Source: Fonsecaea monophora
Taxonomy: Eukaryota > Ascomycota > Eurotiomycetes > Chaetothyriales > Herpotrichiellaceae
Assembly (NCBI RefSeq): GCF_001642475.1
Contig: NW_019173991.1
Location: 1 to 64,000 of the forward strand
Direction of reading: 5' to 3'
DNA: 64,000 nt
Part shown: positions 23,528-34,271 of the stretch, piece by piece
Numbering within the stretch: the first letter of the stretch is position 1
How the letters are laid out: each line of letters begins with the position of its first letter
Position numbers and translations under genes: made by a program
The notes under the pieces: generated by a model
What the model saw: the letters and a program-made list of their open reading frames with translations, nothing else
Told to the model about the DNA's origin: nothing
Database searches by the model: none

Positions 23528-24716
23528 CTACTTTACCCCAGCAGGTAGGACAAACCGTGCATCGACGAGCATCTCTTGTACATCCTCGTCAAATTTCAAA
23601 CTGTAGTTGGGTTTCTGGAAGCTCTTGACCTTGGCGCGGTAGAAGGTATCGGTATCTGGGTATTTAGCGTAAACAGTCACTCCGACCGAGAACTGTTGAG
23701 TGCTCGGGGCAACCTGAGGAATGGGCACCAGATCTCTGGCTGTCGCCTTGCGCACCGTCTGTTTGCCAGAAGCGTCATCCTCGGGGTCTCTAACATCGTA
23801 TTGTATCCTGTGGAAAGTCAGCGACAAGTTTTGGGGAGGGCAGTGCTTCCACTCACGGTTTCTTCTCCTGCCAGACTTTGTTGATGATACCATGAATACC
23901 CACTCCTTCTTCTTGCTCTTGTTGATCCTTTGGGAATTTGTAAAAGACTTCGGTGCCAGCTACAAGGTGGCCAGCCCTCTCAGCCTGTAGCCCCTTGTAC
24001 AGATCGCTCCCGTCGTCTCTAACAATTGGGGCTGCTCGATTCTGGCTTGCTGTGCTTGAACTTCGTTGCGAGGTGCCCTTGACCCGTTTCATCATCTCTA
24101 AACGACCGTCCCCTGGACTGGGGCCTGGAGACTCAAGCGCTTCTGAATCAACCGCAGGCCGCTGATGCTTCCGCGATTTTGGCTGACCATTCCTAGGGGC
24201 CGGTTCGTCGTTGGATCTCATCGTCTCCAAGATAGCAAGGTTGCTGATAATGTCGTCGTCATCGTGAACTTTCTTCTCGCTTTCCGCATATCTGAGGTTG
24301 TCCCGGTACAGGGCGTCTAAACGTCGGTACTGGTCGGGAGTTCCATCTAAACGATCACGGTCAGCTTAAACCTCAACCAAGGATTTGACGACAGGTTCTG
24401 AAGACACTCCTAGGTTCCAAGTCTAAAGCCACAGACCGGCCTTCGCGTTGTCGTAATCTTAAGCGATGCCAGACTTGGGACCTAATGAGGAAAGAAAGGA
24501 GCAAACCTGAAAGGGGGACAGGGTCGACATACGTCCGGCTGCCTTGATCTCGTCCTCGAGGGCCATAATATCTTGCCCAATTCTTTTGCATTTTTCGTTG
24601 AACTCTCTGGCTTTGCGTAGGCTCTCAAGGGCTCTAGTGAGTAGATCGTTTTCGAGTTCGGTCTCCTTTCCATCTCGACCAGCTGTCGCGCGACCTCCTC
24701 GCGGACGGGAGGACAT
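23528..24716 (-). CDS. SGF29: SAGA-associated factor 29, tandem-tudor subunit
   Basis: Exons on the minus strand are 24716-24533, 24346-23857 and 23807-23528, giving 317 residues. Donors are GTATGT and GTGAGT, and acceptors TTTAG and CACAG. Sgf29 binds H3K4me2/3 through a C-terminal tandem tudor domain and brings the SAGA acetyltransferase to active promoters. The N-terminal part (about 15-90) is a charged coiled coil. The tudor region spans about 175-317 and includes AGTEVFYKFPKDQQ and VTVYAKYPDTDTFYRAKV followed by YSLKFDEDVQE. The middle is Ser/Pro-rich linker. The ATG at 24716 (MSSRPRGG) is the first true ATG. It is divergent from the phosphomannose isomerase gene. Confidence 0.9.
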
Positions 24717-25438
24717 ATCGAACTCAAACACGTTGTGCGCACCAGATCGTGGCGTCAGATGGCCTTGTAACAGCGTAGGTGAAGGATATCTCCGGTCCCG
24801 GAAGGAGAGAAGGCTGTGTCACCGTGTTTGAACAAGATGACCAGCCCCTAGCCGCTCTGTAGAACTAACTTAGTGGCAGGCGCAAACCCGTTTGCCGCCG
24901 AACCACAAAGGCTGCCTCTTGGTAGGTGGTACTAAAATACAGACTGTAGATTATGTTTGCAATATAGAGATGAAGAGATCAGACAAATGTGCGATTCGCA
25001 ATATATGGGATGCGATGGTCAAGAACATGTAGAATGAGGGACGGAGGCATGATTGGTTGGCGCCACGGCGGGCTCCTCTAGCGGGAAGGATGACTACGGA
25101 TGCGTATTTGCGCCCAAAAGCGCATTTTATACGGCAGAGCACCTATTGCGGGATGCGTCATTTCTCAAACATCCACAACCGTCAAAAGTCTGGCCAATTC
25201 TATCAGATTGACCAACCACGTTGCCCTGAAAGTCGAACACCATCTTCAATATCAAGTGGATCTGTCCTCAAGCCACTTTTGTCTTCTTTCACCGCCATAT
25301 TGCTTTCACCCACTGTTGCCCCCTTAAAGTCCAGAGCCTCCAAGTCATACAGACACTTCCTCCTGGCTTTGTCCCGTTTAGAGGACGTCATCAAGTTTCA
25401 GCAAACAAAAGATCTAGATTGGGTTGAGACCAGTCATC
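24717..25438. promoter_or_regulatory. Divergent promoter region of SGF29 and PMI genes
   Basis: These 722 bases separate two divergent start codons. No coding frame here looks real. No specific regulatory motif can be assigned. Confidence 0.5.
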
Positions 25439-26824
25439 ATGCAGGTTCCTTTGATTCGGCTCCAATGCGGTATGAGCAAATCTCTCTCTCTGTGATCGCC
25501 GAGATATTGACCTCTTCAAGGCTGCAATAGCTATGACTGGGGGAAGAAGGGAAAAGACTCGGCTGCTGCGAGATATGCTGCGGCGACGCCCTCAGACAAC
25601 TTCTCCGTCCAAGAAGACAAGCCATATGCCGAACTATGGATGGGCACACACCCTTCTCTACCCTCCAAAGACCTCGTCACTGGTAGATCTCTCCTCGACC
25701 TTGTCGCCGACAACCAAGCACTGATGGGCAGTGACATTACCGAGAAGTACAACAAGAAACTTCCGTTTCTCTTCAAGGTCCTGTCTATCAACAAGGCATT
25801 GTCCATTCAAGCCCATCCCAACAAGAAGCTCGCCGAGAAGCTTCACGCCAAAGACCCAAAGAACTATCCCGATGACAACCATAAGCCTGAAATGACGCTT
25901 GCCATCACCCCATTTGAAGGCCTTTGTGGTTTCCGACCCCTCAAGGAAATTGCACACTTCCTCGCAAGCATTCCACCCCTGCGCGAACTGGTCGGCGAGA
26001 GTGAGGCCAAAGGGCTTGAAGAGGTTGCGAATTCTTTCTCGCCGTCTGTCGACGATGCTAAATCCCGCCTCAAAGCCGCGTTCAGCTCGCTCATGAAGTC
26101 TTCCAAGGCCGAAGTTGCCGAAAAGTCCCACGTCCTTCTGGAGCTCGCTAAGAATGGATCAATATCTCCCGGTCCTAGTGTCAACACCTCTGAAGAGCTC
26201 TGCGAACTAGTGCAGCGTTGCAACAGCCAGTTCCCAGAGGACATCGGCCTCTTCGTGCTATTCTTCCTCAACTACGTCAAACTCCAACCCGGACAGGCCA
26301 TGTACCTCAAGGCAGACGACATCCACGCCTATATCTCGGGCGACATCATCGAGTGCATGGCGAGCAGCGACAACGTGATTCGCGCTGGCTTCACGCCCAA
26401 ATTCCAAGACGTCAACACCTTGACCGACATCTTGACTTACGACCACGATCCACCCGAGCAACAGCTCCTCCAACCCGTCGACTACCCGTACGTCACGCTC
26501 AACGACAAAGCCTACAGCTCTGGCAGCGACTCGTTGCTGTACGATCCCCCGATCGAGGAATTCAGCGTCGTGCGTACGGCGCTCAAGAAACCTGGCGCCA
26601 AGGCCACTTTCGAAGGGATCGCCGGCCCCAGCATCGTCATCTGCACGAGCGGCGAGGGCAAGATCAGCGTCGGCCCCAAGACGGAGGACTTCAAGGAAGG
26701 CTGGGTGTACTTTGTGGGCGCGACCGCGGAACTGGTCATCGAAAGTGCGACCGACGAGATGGTCACGTTCAGGGCCTTCTGCGAGATTGACGACACGGCC
26801 AAACAACACAACGGGGTGCATTGA
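25439..26824 (+). CDS. PMI40: Mannose-6-phosphate isomerase (type I)
   Basis: Exons 25439-25469 and 25521-26824 encode 444 residues. A 51-bp intron (GTATGA to TTCAAG) splits the N-terminal motif, and joining restores IRLQCGCNSYDWGKKGKDS. The enzyme interconverts mannose-6-phosphate and fructose-6-phosphate, feeding GDP-mannose for cell-wall mannan and glycosylation. Zinc-site and active-site motifs of type I isomerases are present: SIQAHPNKKLAEKLH, KPEMTLAI, and DDIHAYISGDIIECMASSDN followed by VIRAGFTPKFQDV. Length is usual for the fungal enzyme. The tiny first exon was chosen because the second exon alone lacks the conserved start. Confidence 0.94.
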
Positions 26825-27482
26825 CTAGCCGCTTCTGCTACCGCGAGCAAGGCGAAAGCTCAACTATGAACGACCTTCTTGCGACAAGTGCTACGGAAAA
26901 TGTGCGAGAGACAGCCTAGCCCAGTGACTCTACATAGTAAGGCTACAAGCAAGAGTGAGAAATACATGGATGTATGCGTGATGACACTGTGCATGAGATT
27001 TTCTTTTGTGAAAAATCGGGTATCAAGACTTGAGGAGACAGACCATCTGTGATATAAACGGACAGAAAAGAAATTGAGAGAAGAGAAGAATCGAACCCAA
27101 AGGAGGTTTCAGGTTTACGAGCGAGCGAGACGGACAAAGTTGTCTAGACAGACAGACGATGAAAAGGGGCTCAAAAAACAACCTTCTGATTTTTCCCTTT
27201 CATAGTCCCTTGTGTCACCTCACTCGTGCATAGTAGGTTTCTTTTCTCTGCGCAGTCCTCATTTTGATAGAGGACACTAAGTTAGCAAGCTGCGCCGGCT
27301 CAGCATGTGATGTTAGCACTTCTTCGAATACGCTCCTGCGAGGGTAGGCTACGTGTTACCAGCTACGTGCGATCATATCTGATCCGATCGGCCCTGGCTT
27401 ACACTCGGCAAACTTCTGTATCTCATAGAGGAGTAACCTTCCCCTATGTCTCCCCAGCCCCCCAAAAACACAAAACACAAAG
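26825..27482. other. Intergenic between convergent PMI and P450 pseudogene
   Basis: These are the 3' flanks of two convergent genes. Purine-rich runs occur near 27060-27110. No gene or repeat of note is seen. Confidence 0.55.
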
Positions 27483-29339
27483 TCACTGAATCTTCTCCCT
27501 CCGCCGAACTCGCACGGGCATATGCCCCAAGGGCTTCGCGGCGAAGTCGATGATCTGATAGCCCCTTCCGCCCCGGACGCCGTGCTCTCGGTGAGGCCGC
27601 GGCGCGTCTTCCGCGTAGGCAATCTCAAAGTCGAATTCGCGGCATAGTAGGACTAGGATTAGCCTGAGCTCCATCATGGCCAGCTCCAGGCCGAGACAGA
27701 CAGCCGCGCGAGCCCTTTTCGAACGGGCGCCATGCGTCCTTTGGAGGGTGGAGGTGGTGATGTCTCGCCAGACATAGGCATGAAGCGGTCGATGACGAAT
27801 TTCCGGGGTTCGGGCCACAGGTCGCCACGTCGGCCGAAGCCGTAGTGCGCGAGCCAGATTTGTTGGCTTGCGAGTGGGAGCTGTTGGCTCCTGAACGACA
27901 CTGTCTGGGCCGGATGGTTGGGCATGGTTGTGCGCGTGGTGCTCGCTGCGGGAAAGAGGCGCATGGATTCCTTGACCGCGGCGGTCGTGAGTGGGAGGTT
28001 GTTAAGTAGTCGGGGATCGGAGAGGAGCATGGCCGCAGCTTCGGTAGGGTCTGGGCCGAACACGACGTCGTGTTCAGCGCGGATGCGAGCAAGTTCATGG
28101 GTGTTCTCGGGTTCCGAGAGGAGGGCCAGAGTGTAGGCCATTGAGGATGAAGTTGCTAGATATCTTGGTCAGCCAAGTTGAATCGACCACGAGCAGCGAA
28201 AGGTGGGTCTGACGACAGCGCCAGTAGGCAGAAAGAGGGCAGGGCAATTCTTACTGTCGTAGCTCTCCAGAAGCAGGGTCTTGACATTGTCGCGTGCGAG
28301 GTTCAGGAATTCCGGATCAAGCTTGTCTGTCCTGCGTCCACCTTTGCCCGATGCTCCCATCTTTTCCTCGCGATATGCCTGCAGGAACAGATCTACGGCA
28401 GCTTTTGTACCGGGAGAATCCGTGGCCCTCGTCTCGGCGTGTCTTTCGCAGATCATCTTCTCAATGATTCGGTCCTGTTGTACGCAATGCCACCATTTGA
28501 AAGGTCTGCTTAGATTCCAAGAAATGACGTCCATGCTCGGTCCTGCCCAGGAGACCGCCTTGTTGAAGTGCATTTTCAACTCGTTCGGTTGGCGCTGAGA
28601 GTCGAAATTCTTTCCCCGGCACCACCTCGCCGATCACGTCGATTTTCAGGGTCATGGCCGTGTCCTTGATTGGAAATACTTCGCCGGCCGAGGCATAGGC
28701 GGATATTCGATCTTTGAAGACGAGGCCATGTCGGACGAGAAGAGGAACCAACGTCGAAAGATACTGGGCTGAGAAGCCTGAATTGAGGATTGACCAAAGC
28801 ATTTTCCATTCTTGCCCTTCCGCATTCACGACTGAATGTGAGCCAACCAAAGGTCCCAACACCTTGGAATTGACGGGATGCTGGGAAGGCTCCTGACTTG
28901 GGTGATTTGGTGGGCCACATCAAGATCATGGACAAGCATCAACGAGTTGCTGATCGGCCACAAGTCCAGGTAGAATACCGGTGGCATCTTGTACTTTTCA
29001 CCGATATAGTACATCAATGCATGATAATGGACTTAGCGTGGTCAGTGTCCTTGTTCGCCGAGCCGCACGCCACTCAAAACCAGATCGTCCAAACAGGAAA
29101 CTTGACAAGGCTCATTCGAAGATGGCGACTTCAACGGAGGACTTACATCCAGGTGGCATCTCCCTTTTCACCATGCCGATGATCTTCAAATGACCCAACC
29201 AAAAGTCGTGAGGTGGGCATGGTAGATGTCGATACTTGGCACGATGTCGGCGCCATTTCAGGGAGAAGGAGACGAGCCAGACCACGAAGGAGAAGAAAAG
29301 CGCAACTGAGATCGACGCTGTGTACTGAGAGCTCGGCAT
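27483..29339 (-). pseudogene. Cytochrome P450 disrupted by four frameshifts
   Basis: The reading begins at ATG 29339 with a membrane anchor (SISVALFFSFVVWLVSF). It is spliced at 29147/29031 and about 28247/28156, and ends at 27483. P450 landmarks are present: LVHDLDVAHQITQ, the WK pair after GSHSVVNAEG, the I-helix YDTTSSSMAY, KESMRLFPAASTTR (ExxR), LWPEPRKFVIDRF and the heme stretch RPFEKGSRGC. These lie in different frames. One base is missing at the CCC run 28883-28885 and one is extra at 28605-28607. One more is extra near 27741-27760, and a 4-bp duplication sits at 27695-27702 inside the heme motif. Conserved residues on both sides of every break show that the frames once joined. Inactivation is likely, but base-calling errors could explain the first three breaks. 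Confidence 0.85.
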
Positions 29340-30405
29340 GGTATAGAGGGAACTCGTCAAAACAACCCACAGAGAGGAGAGCAATGGAGATCGGCTTGAA
29401 CGAAGCTGGAGGTGGCCTTAAAAGAAAAGGCCTCCCGTGGTTGTAAAGACCACAAGGTGTGCCCTGCATCCATGCCAGAAAGGGCAACGAGTCGACAAGG
29501 CTATACAAGCCCTCTCAATCTGATAGGGGAGATTCGTATCGAATCCTTCGAAGCTGACATGGCTGTTGAATCCTTTCGTTAAGGATAAGGACTCGGCTGA
29601 CACTGTCGCGACTCGCATAAGTAGGGAAAATGTAAGAGTTGGTGATCGTGGGAAAGTCTCAACATTCCTGCTTCTCTTGTCTATGCTACCGTGCCATAGA
29701 GACCATGATTCGTCGCATACGGCGTCTGTAGGCGTCCCCCCAAGCAAAGTAAAGCGATGAAAAGTCAAGCAATTCCTCCTCTTTGATGTGAACGCATCCT
29801 ACGAACCAGGAATTGAGTTGCAGGACATGAAAGGGACCAGATGGACTAGGATGGCTTGAAGGAACGCAGTCCACCGAGAAGCTGCATTACCCGTGGAAGT
29901 TGACTCTGACCTGGAGCGTTGGGTGAGTGGAAGATCTGCTCCAACCACCAGTGATAGGGCCAGTACCAAGTGCACCTGGCTCTGAGGCAATCTCGCCTGT
30001 TTCCGAGTATAGAGCTGGAGGCGTCTCTCACATACGAAAAGGATCATGTCCTTGTCTATGTGTTTATGGTGGAATCAGACCGCGGGAAATGATTGAGCAC
30101 GCAATGTGGAAGCCAACGACAAACAACAAAATCGCAGTCAGACAAACAAAGGCCGATTTGTCAGCCACTGAATAGATGTCTAGGCATCCAGTGCGCAACA
30201 CCTGCGAGACTCTATATTACCAATATCACCCTCACTCGACGTCTATCGACTTATAGAGAGCAAGTCTGCTTCCGAATACACCGGCAGACCTTGCACCATC
30301 CAAGGTACACAGCTTCCCTACATATCTAAGGTTGACGAAATCTGCGAGTCCTTCTGTACATTGTCACCTGCCGTGGAGTGTGCACCCCCTAAACTAATTG
30401 TTGCA
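29340..30405. promoter_or_regulatory. Divergent upstream region of P450 pseudogene and Gal80-like gene
   Basis: This 1.07-kb stretch separates two divergent starts. It would have held the promoters of both genes. Open frames here have no conserved features. Confidence 0.5.
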
Positions 30406-31515
30406 ATGGCTCCCATTCGCGTGGGAATCGTGGGTTTGTCAAGCAAACCGACCACATGGGCACCTCTGGCCCATCTACCTCGACTGGCCAGCTCTCCGAA
30501 TTTCAAGATCGTGGCACTGTGCAACACGACCCTGGAATCCACAAAAGCAGCCATCAAAGCACACAATCTTCCCGAGTCCACCAAAGCCTACGACTCGTAC
30601 GACCAGCTCGCCGCCGACCCTGATGTTGACTTATACGTGGTGTCAACGCGAGTTGACACTCACTATGATGTCGCCATGCCGGCTCTGAAAGCAGGCCGTG
30701 ATGTCTTCGTGGAATGGCCTCTCGCTGCAACGACAGAGCAGGCAAAGGAGATGGCAGCTGTTGCTCGAGAGAAGAATATCAAGACCATTGTCGGCCTCCA
30801 GGGTCGTGTGGCACCCAGCGTCAAGAAGGTAAAGGAGCTCATCGATACAGGAGCCATAGGAGAAATCCACAGTGTTAATTACCAGGCGGCAATTCACGTG
30901 TGGCAAAATAATGCAGCGAGCGAGAGATATCAATATTTCATGGATCGCAGAATCGGCGGCAATTTGTTGACCATATATGGCGGCCACATCCTCGACTCCA
31001 TCCTGTATGCGGTGGGAGAATTGAAACCTGGGAGTTACACCCCTATGGCGGTCAATTTGCGGCCGAGAATGCACGTTATGAAATCTGACGGATCCTTGTC
31101 GGAAGAGCTCTACGACAAAGACACGCCCGACCAAATCCTTATTCAAGGGCGCCTGGACCGACATCCGTCTGCTGTATTCAGTTTCCATCTGAGAGCCGGA
31201 GACAGATTCATCGATCACCCAGGATCAACTTGGAGGATATATGGCACCAAAGGCGAACTAGTCGTGGAATTCGCCGGTGCTGGACCGCAGATTGCCAAGG
31301 CAACCAATATACTCTTCTCTAATGCGGAGAAAGGAGTCGTCGAGGAAATCATCGTGGACGAAGGTGGGCAGGAATGGACAGACTTACCAACGCAAGGTCA
31401 GAACATTGGTCGGTTGTATGAAGCATATGCTGCAGGAGAACCCTACGGCGACTTTGATCTCGCCGTCAAGAGGCACGAGCTCCTTGACGAGTTCTGGGCA
31501 TCGTTGCAGAAGTGA
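30406..31515 (+). CDS. Gfo/Idh/MocA oxidoreductase, Gal80-like
   Basis: This intronless gene encodes 369 residues from the first true ATG at 30406. The N-terminal Rossmann fold begins IRVGIVGLSS, with the nucleotide-sugar-dehydrogenase-type strand VDLYVVSTRVDTHYDVAMPALKAGRDVFVEWPLA at about 75-105, equivalent to the usual EKP/EWP motif. A C-terminal alpha/beta domain follows, with IGGNLLTIYGGHILDSILYAVGEL. This order is typical of NAD(P)-dependent sugar dehydrogenases and of Gal80-like proteins. The WAPLAHLP region after the glycine loop is the Gal80-like form. The substrate is not known. It is divergent from a P450 pseudogene, which is the only hint of accessory metabolism. Confidence 0.87.
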   Translation: MAPIRVGIVGLSSKPTTWAPLAHLPRLASSPNFKIVALCNTTLESTKAAIKAHNLPESTKAYDSYDQLAADPDVDLYVVSTRVDTHYDVAMPALKAGRDVFVEWPLAATTEQAKEMAAVAREKNIKTIVGLQGRVAPSVKKVKELIDTGAIGEIHSVNYQAAIHVWQNNAASERYQYFMDRRIGGNLLTIYGGHILDSILYAVGELKPGSYTPMAVNLRPRMHVMKSDGSLSEELYDKDTPDQILIQGRLDRHPSAVFSFHLRAGDRFIDHPGSTWRIYGTKGELVVEFAGAGPQIAKATNILFSNAEKGVVEEIIVDEGGQEWTDLPTQGQNIGRLYEAYAAGEPYGDFDLAVKRHELLDEFWASLQK

Positions 31516-32374
31516 CGGGAGAATTTGAGCATGTTCGGCTTTACCCAATTGAGGCTTTATCAACCAGGGGCCAATCCCAGGTAGTGTTTTTCCCAACTGC
31601 TGCTGTTGGATGGCCACGATCGGGTAATAGGATGTAACGCAGGAAGTAGTAGGCTGCCGCGGTTCGGCGCAGCTATTGTGGCGATAGTCCAGCCACCGGA
31701 GCAGTTACCGCAGATATTAAATGTACCTCAGCCGTTTTTCCGAGCCAGACGCCGACGTCATTGATCTCATTTTAGGGACTAAGGTCCTTCCTTGTTGGGG
31801 AGAGCTTGGGAGCTCGTAGGGCATCTTTGGCTGCCATTCTGTGTTGGGAGCTTGTGGGCACCATGTAGAGCACTTGGATCAACTGATCCAGTGTTCGAAT
31901 CTGGAATCAAGAAGGCAGGCCCAGGGGAGAAATTTAGAAACATAAATTGGCTCAGGCACGGGTTCTTGAGCGAGAGTGCAGCTGGTGTTGTGTTCCGACT
32001 TGTTACCTGCGCAGCCTGCGCTGAGTGAGTTGGAGTCCCGAAAATTGCCGATGACAAAAGCCGCATCGTGATTCGCAGGTGGCTGTCCGGAAGAAAACCA
32101 GTGGAACAGCCACAATAGGTCGCTGTGGAATGGCTTGAGTGGCAGAGTGGGCAAAATGACTGGCGAGTGGATTGTGGTGGATTCGGGTCCTCGTCTGTCG
32201 TTCATCGGCGTCACCTTTTTTCTTTTCTTGCTTCCCCTTCGACTTTTTTGCTCCGAACAACATCTTCACTATTTGCTCTGACAACAACCATCCAAGCTAT
32301 CTTATTCCCTAGAGCTACCTCAGCCGTCCTCATATCAGTTTTCTCTTTACTTCAGACTATTCGGTGTTCTCAAA
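31516..32374. other. Intergenic, upstream of cytochrome c gene
   Basis: No coding frame is convincing. A short GTTCGAATC element with a small hairpin lies at 31865-31905 but does not fold as a full tRNA. The right half is C/T-rich and probably the cytochrome c leader. Confidence 0.55.
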
Positions 32375-33250
32375 ATGGCCAAGGGTGACGACGGTTTCAA
32401 GGAGGGTAAGTGCATCCTGTGCTTTCACGGCCATTACAGCTTCGCAGCAGCTTCACGCAACGCTTTTACCTGTCAAACGGTCACACTTCGCACCCTTGTA
32501 TCACATCCTAGCCTCACTGCGAGTCGCATGACTGCTCGGCGCCGCTTTCCAGCTCTTCTTCAAGCTGGGAAGCCTCTGTCCCAACAATTATACCATGACC
32601 GAACGATCACAGCGCGATACAACCACCACGTTCTCAGTCCCCCATACTAGAATCTGAGGTTGTCGATACAATGGCTTGGTCATACTTGGTTTACCTCCCG
32701 CATGAGCTCGACGAGCTTGAAGCGACCCGACACCGGCAAGAACAGGAAGCTGCTGCGAACAAGACTGCAAAGAAATCTGAGCAACAAGACGCAAAGAATA
32801 TAAGCTCACAATCGCTTCTTCCAGGTGACGTCAAGAAGGGTGCCAACCTTTTCAAGACGAGATGCGCGCAATGTCACTCCGTCGTTGAATCAGAGGGCAA
32901 CAAGATCGGCCCTAACTTGCACGGTCTATTCGGCCGCAAGACTGGCTCCGTCGAGGGCTTCTCATACACAGATGCGAACAAGCAGAAGGGTATTACGTGG
33001 AAGGAGGATACTCTGGTGAGTTCATTACGTCGAATCATATAGTTATAGTCGATGCTGACCTCTGTCCAGTTCGAATACCTCGAGAACCCCAAGAAATATA
33101 TCCCCGGCACAAAGATGGCCTTCGGTGGCCTCAAGAAGGGCAAGGACAGGAACGACCTGATCACGTTAGTACCCCTTGAGCCTCAATGGCAATGTACTCT
33201 TTTACTTGTACTGACTGTTTACCAGCTGGCTGCGCGAGGAGACCAAGTAG
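32375..33250 (+). CDS. CYC1: Mitochondrial cytochrome c, four exons
   Basis: Exons are 32375-32405, 32825-33015, 33070-33164 and 33226-33250, giving 113 residues. Cytochrome c carries electrons from complex III to complex IV in the intermembrane space and has no cleaved presequence. The heme site CAQCH lies at residues 24-28 and the axial methionine in PGTKMAFGG is residue 90. The conserved NLHGLFGRKTG and EYLENPKKYIPG stretches are intact, and the end is TWLREETK. All introns are GT-AG. The first is 419 bp, far longer than others in the window, and no extra conserved exon is visible in it. The tiny first and last exons are needed for the conserved ends. Confidence 0.96.
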
Positions 33251-34271
33251 ATGCGATCTCTCCTCTAGTTGGCACAAACTGCTTGACAGTGCGCTCATTT
33301 CGACGTTCTTCGGGATCATCGGCTGCTTGTATCATCAAAGAAACGAAGGCGCACATTTACCTAATCTGAATGTTGGACTTGCATACCAATAAGCCGGGTG
33401 GGATGGGACGGTAGAAGCCGGAGAAGCCGGTAGACGAAGCCTTTTGTACATAAAAAACCACAATCCTCCTATTGCTTGGACCCTCCAAGGCGTACCTGCA
33501 TTTCCCCTTGTGAAACAGGCACAGCTAGCTGCAGAGGATGGACAATCAAGCAACTCTTCTCTCCTCAGCCATTCCTCGCGGATCTTGAGATGATCCAGAT
33601 GCGCAGCCCTGCCGCCGCATGACGAGCTCGCGATCCCACCCGCCTTGAGCTGATAAGCCAGCTAGCCTCTCTCTGAGCTGGCTTCGCAAGTCACTGCCCC
33701 CAATTATGGAGCTGCGTTGCCGCATGGACAGAAGCTAAAGATGCGGCCGGGGCGTGTCGCCCTTGCATCAAGAATCCTGGTCTTGACCGTGTTCTGGGCT
33801 GTGATTGGTGGAGCGGCCTGTTCTAGACTGCGACACCACGATTGCCAGCTGTCCCAGCCTCCATCATTTCTCTCCTCTTCCGTCCTTCCTGTTGCAAAGT
33901 TGCCTGACGCAGCCCTCTCAAGGGTTCTTTGCAGTCGTGCCAGCATAGGCCCCGTCCCTAGATTTCGGATGATCGCATTTGTGAGAAAGTGGCTGGGCTG
34001 TCCCGCATTCTCCAGAAGATGGACTTCCCCTTTCGCCATTCTCTAACATTATTATGGACTCCTCGTCCCTTTATCCTGGTTTCTTTCATCTGAAACAATA
34101 GTTGTGGCTTGCGCAAAGGTGACTGCATTCATTCAATCGTTGCCTAGTGACAGGGTTCTGTACAAAGAGGACTATTCTGGGAGGTGACCTTATTGTCGGC
34201 CTCTTACCCCGCCTCTCCCTCTGCGCTCTGCGCAGCTTGATGTTCTCTATCCGTTCCCTCTGCTTTCCGTT
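33251..34271. other. Intergenic between cytochrome c and membrane-protein genes
   Basis: No conserved gene is seen. Two overlapping opposite-strand open frames of about 110 codons at 33704-34046 show no domain and are probably chance. The right end is the upstream region of the next plus-strand gene. Confidence 0.5.

Noticed and set aside
26218..26821. Long open frames on both strands within the PMI gene
   Set aside because: They are out-of-frame shadows of a clearly conserved phosphomannose isomerase.
31862..31908. tRNA-like stretch with TAGAGC, a GGATC/GATCC hairpin and GTTCGAATC
   Set aside because: The T-arm does not pair with a 7-base loop, no variable loop separates the arms, and no acceptor stem is visible.
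33704..34046. Pair of opposite-strand frames of about 110 codons
   Set aside because: No domain and no sign of conservation; they overlap almost fully.
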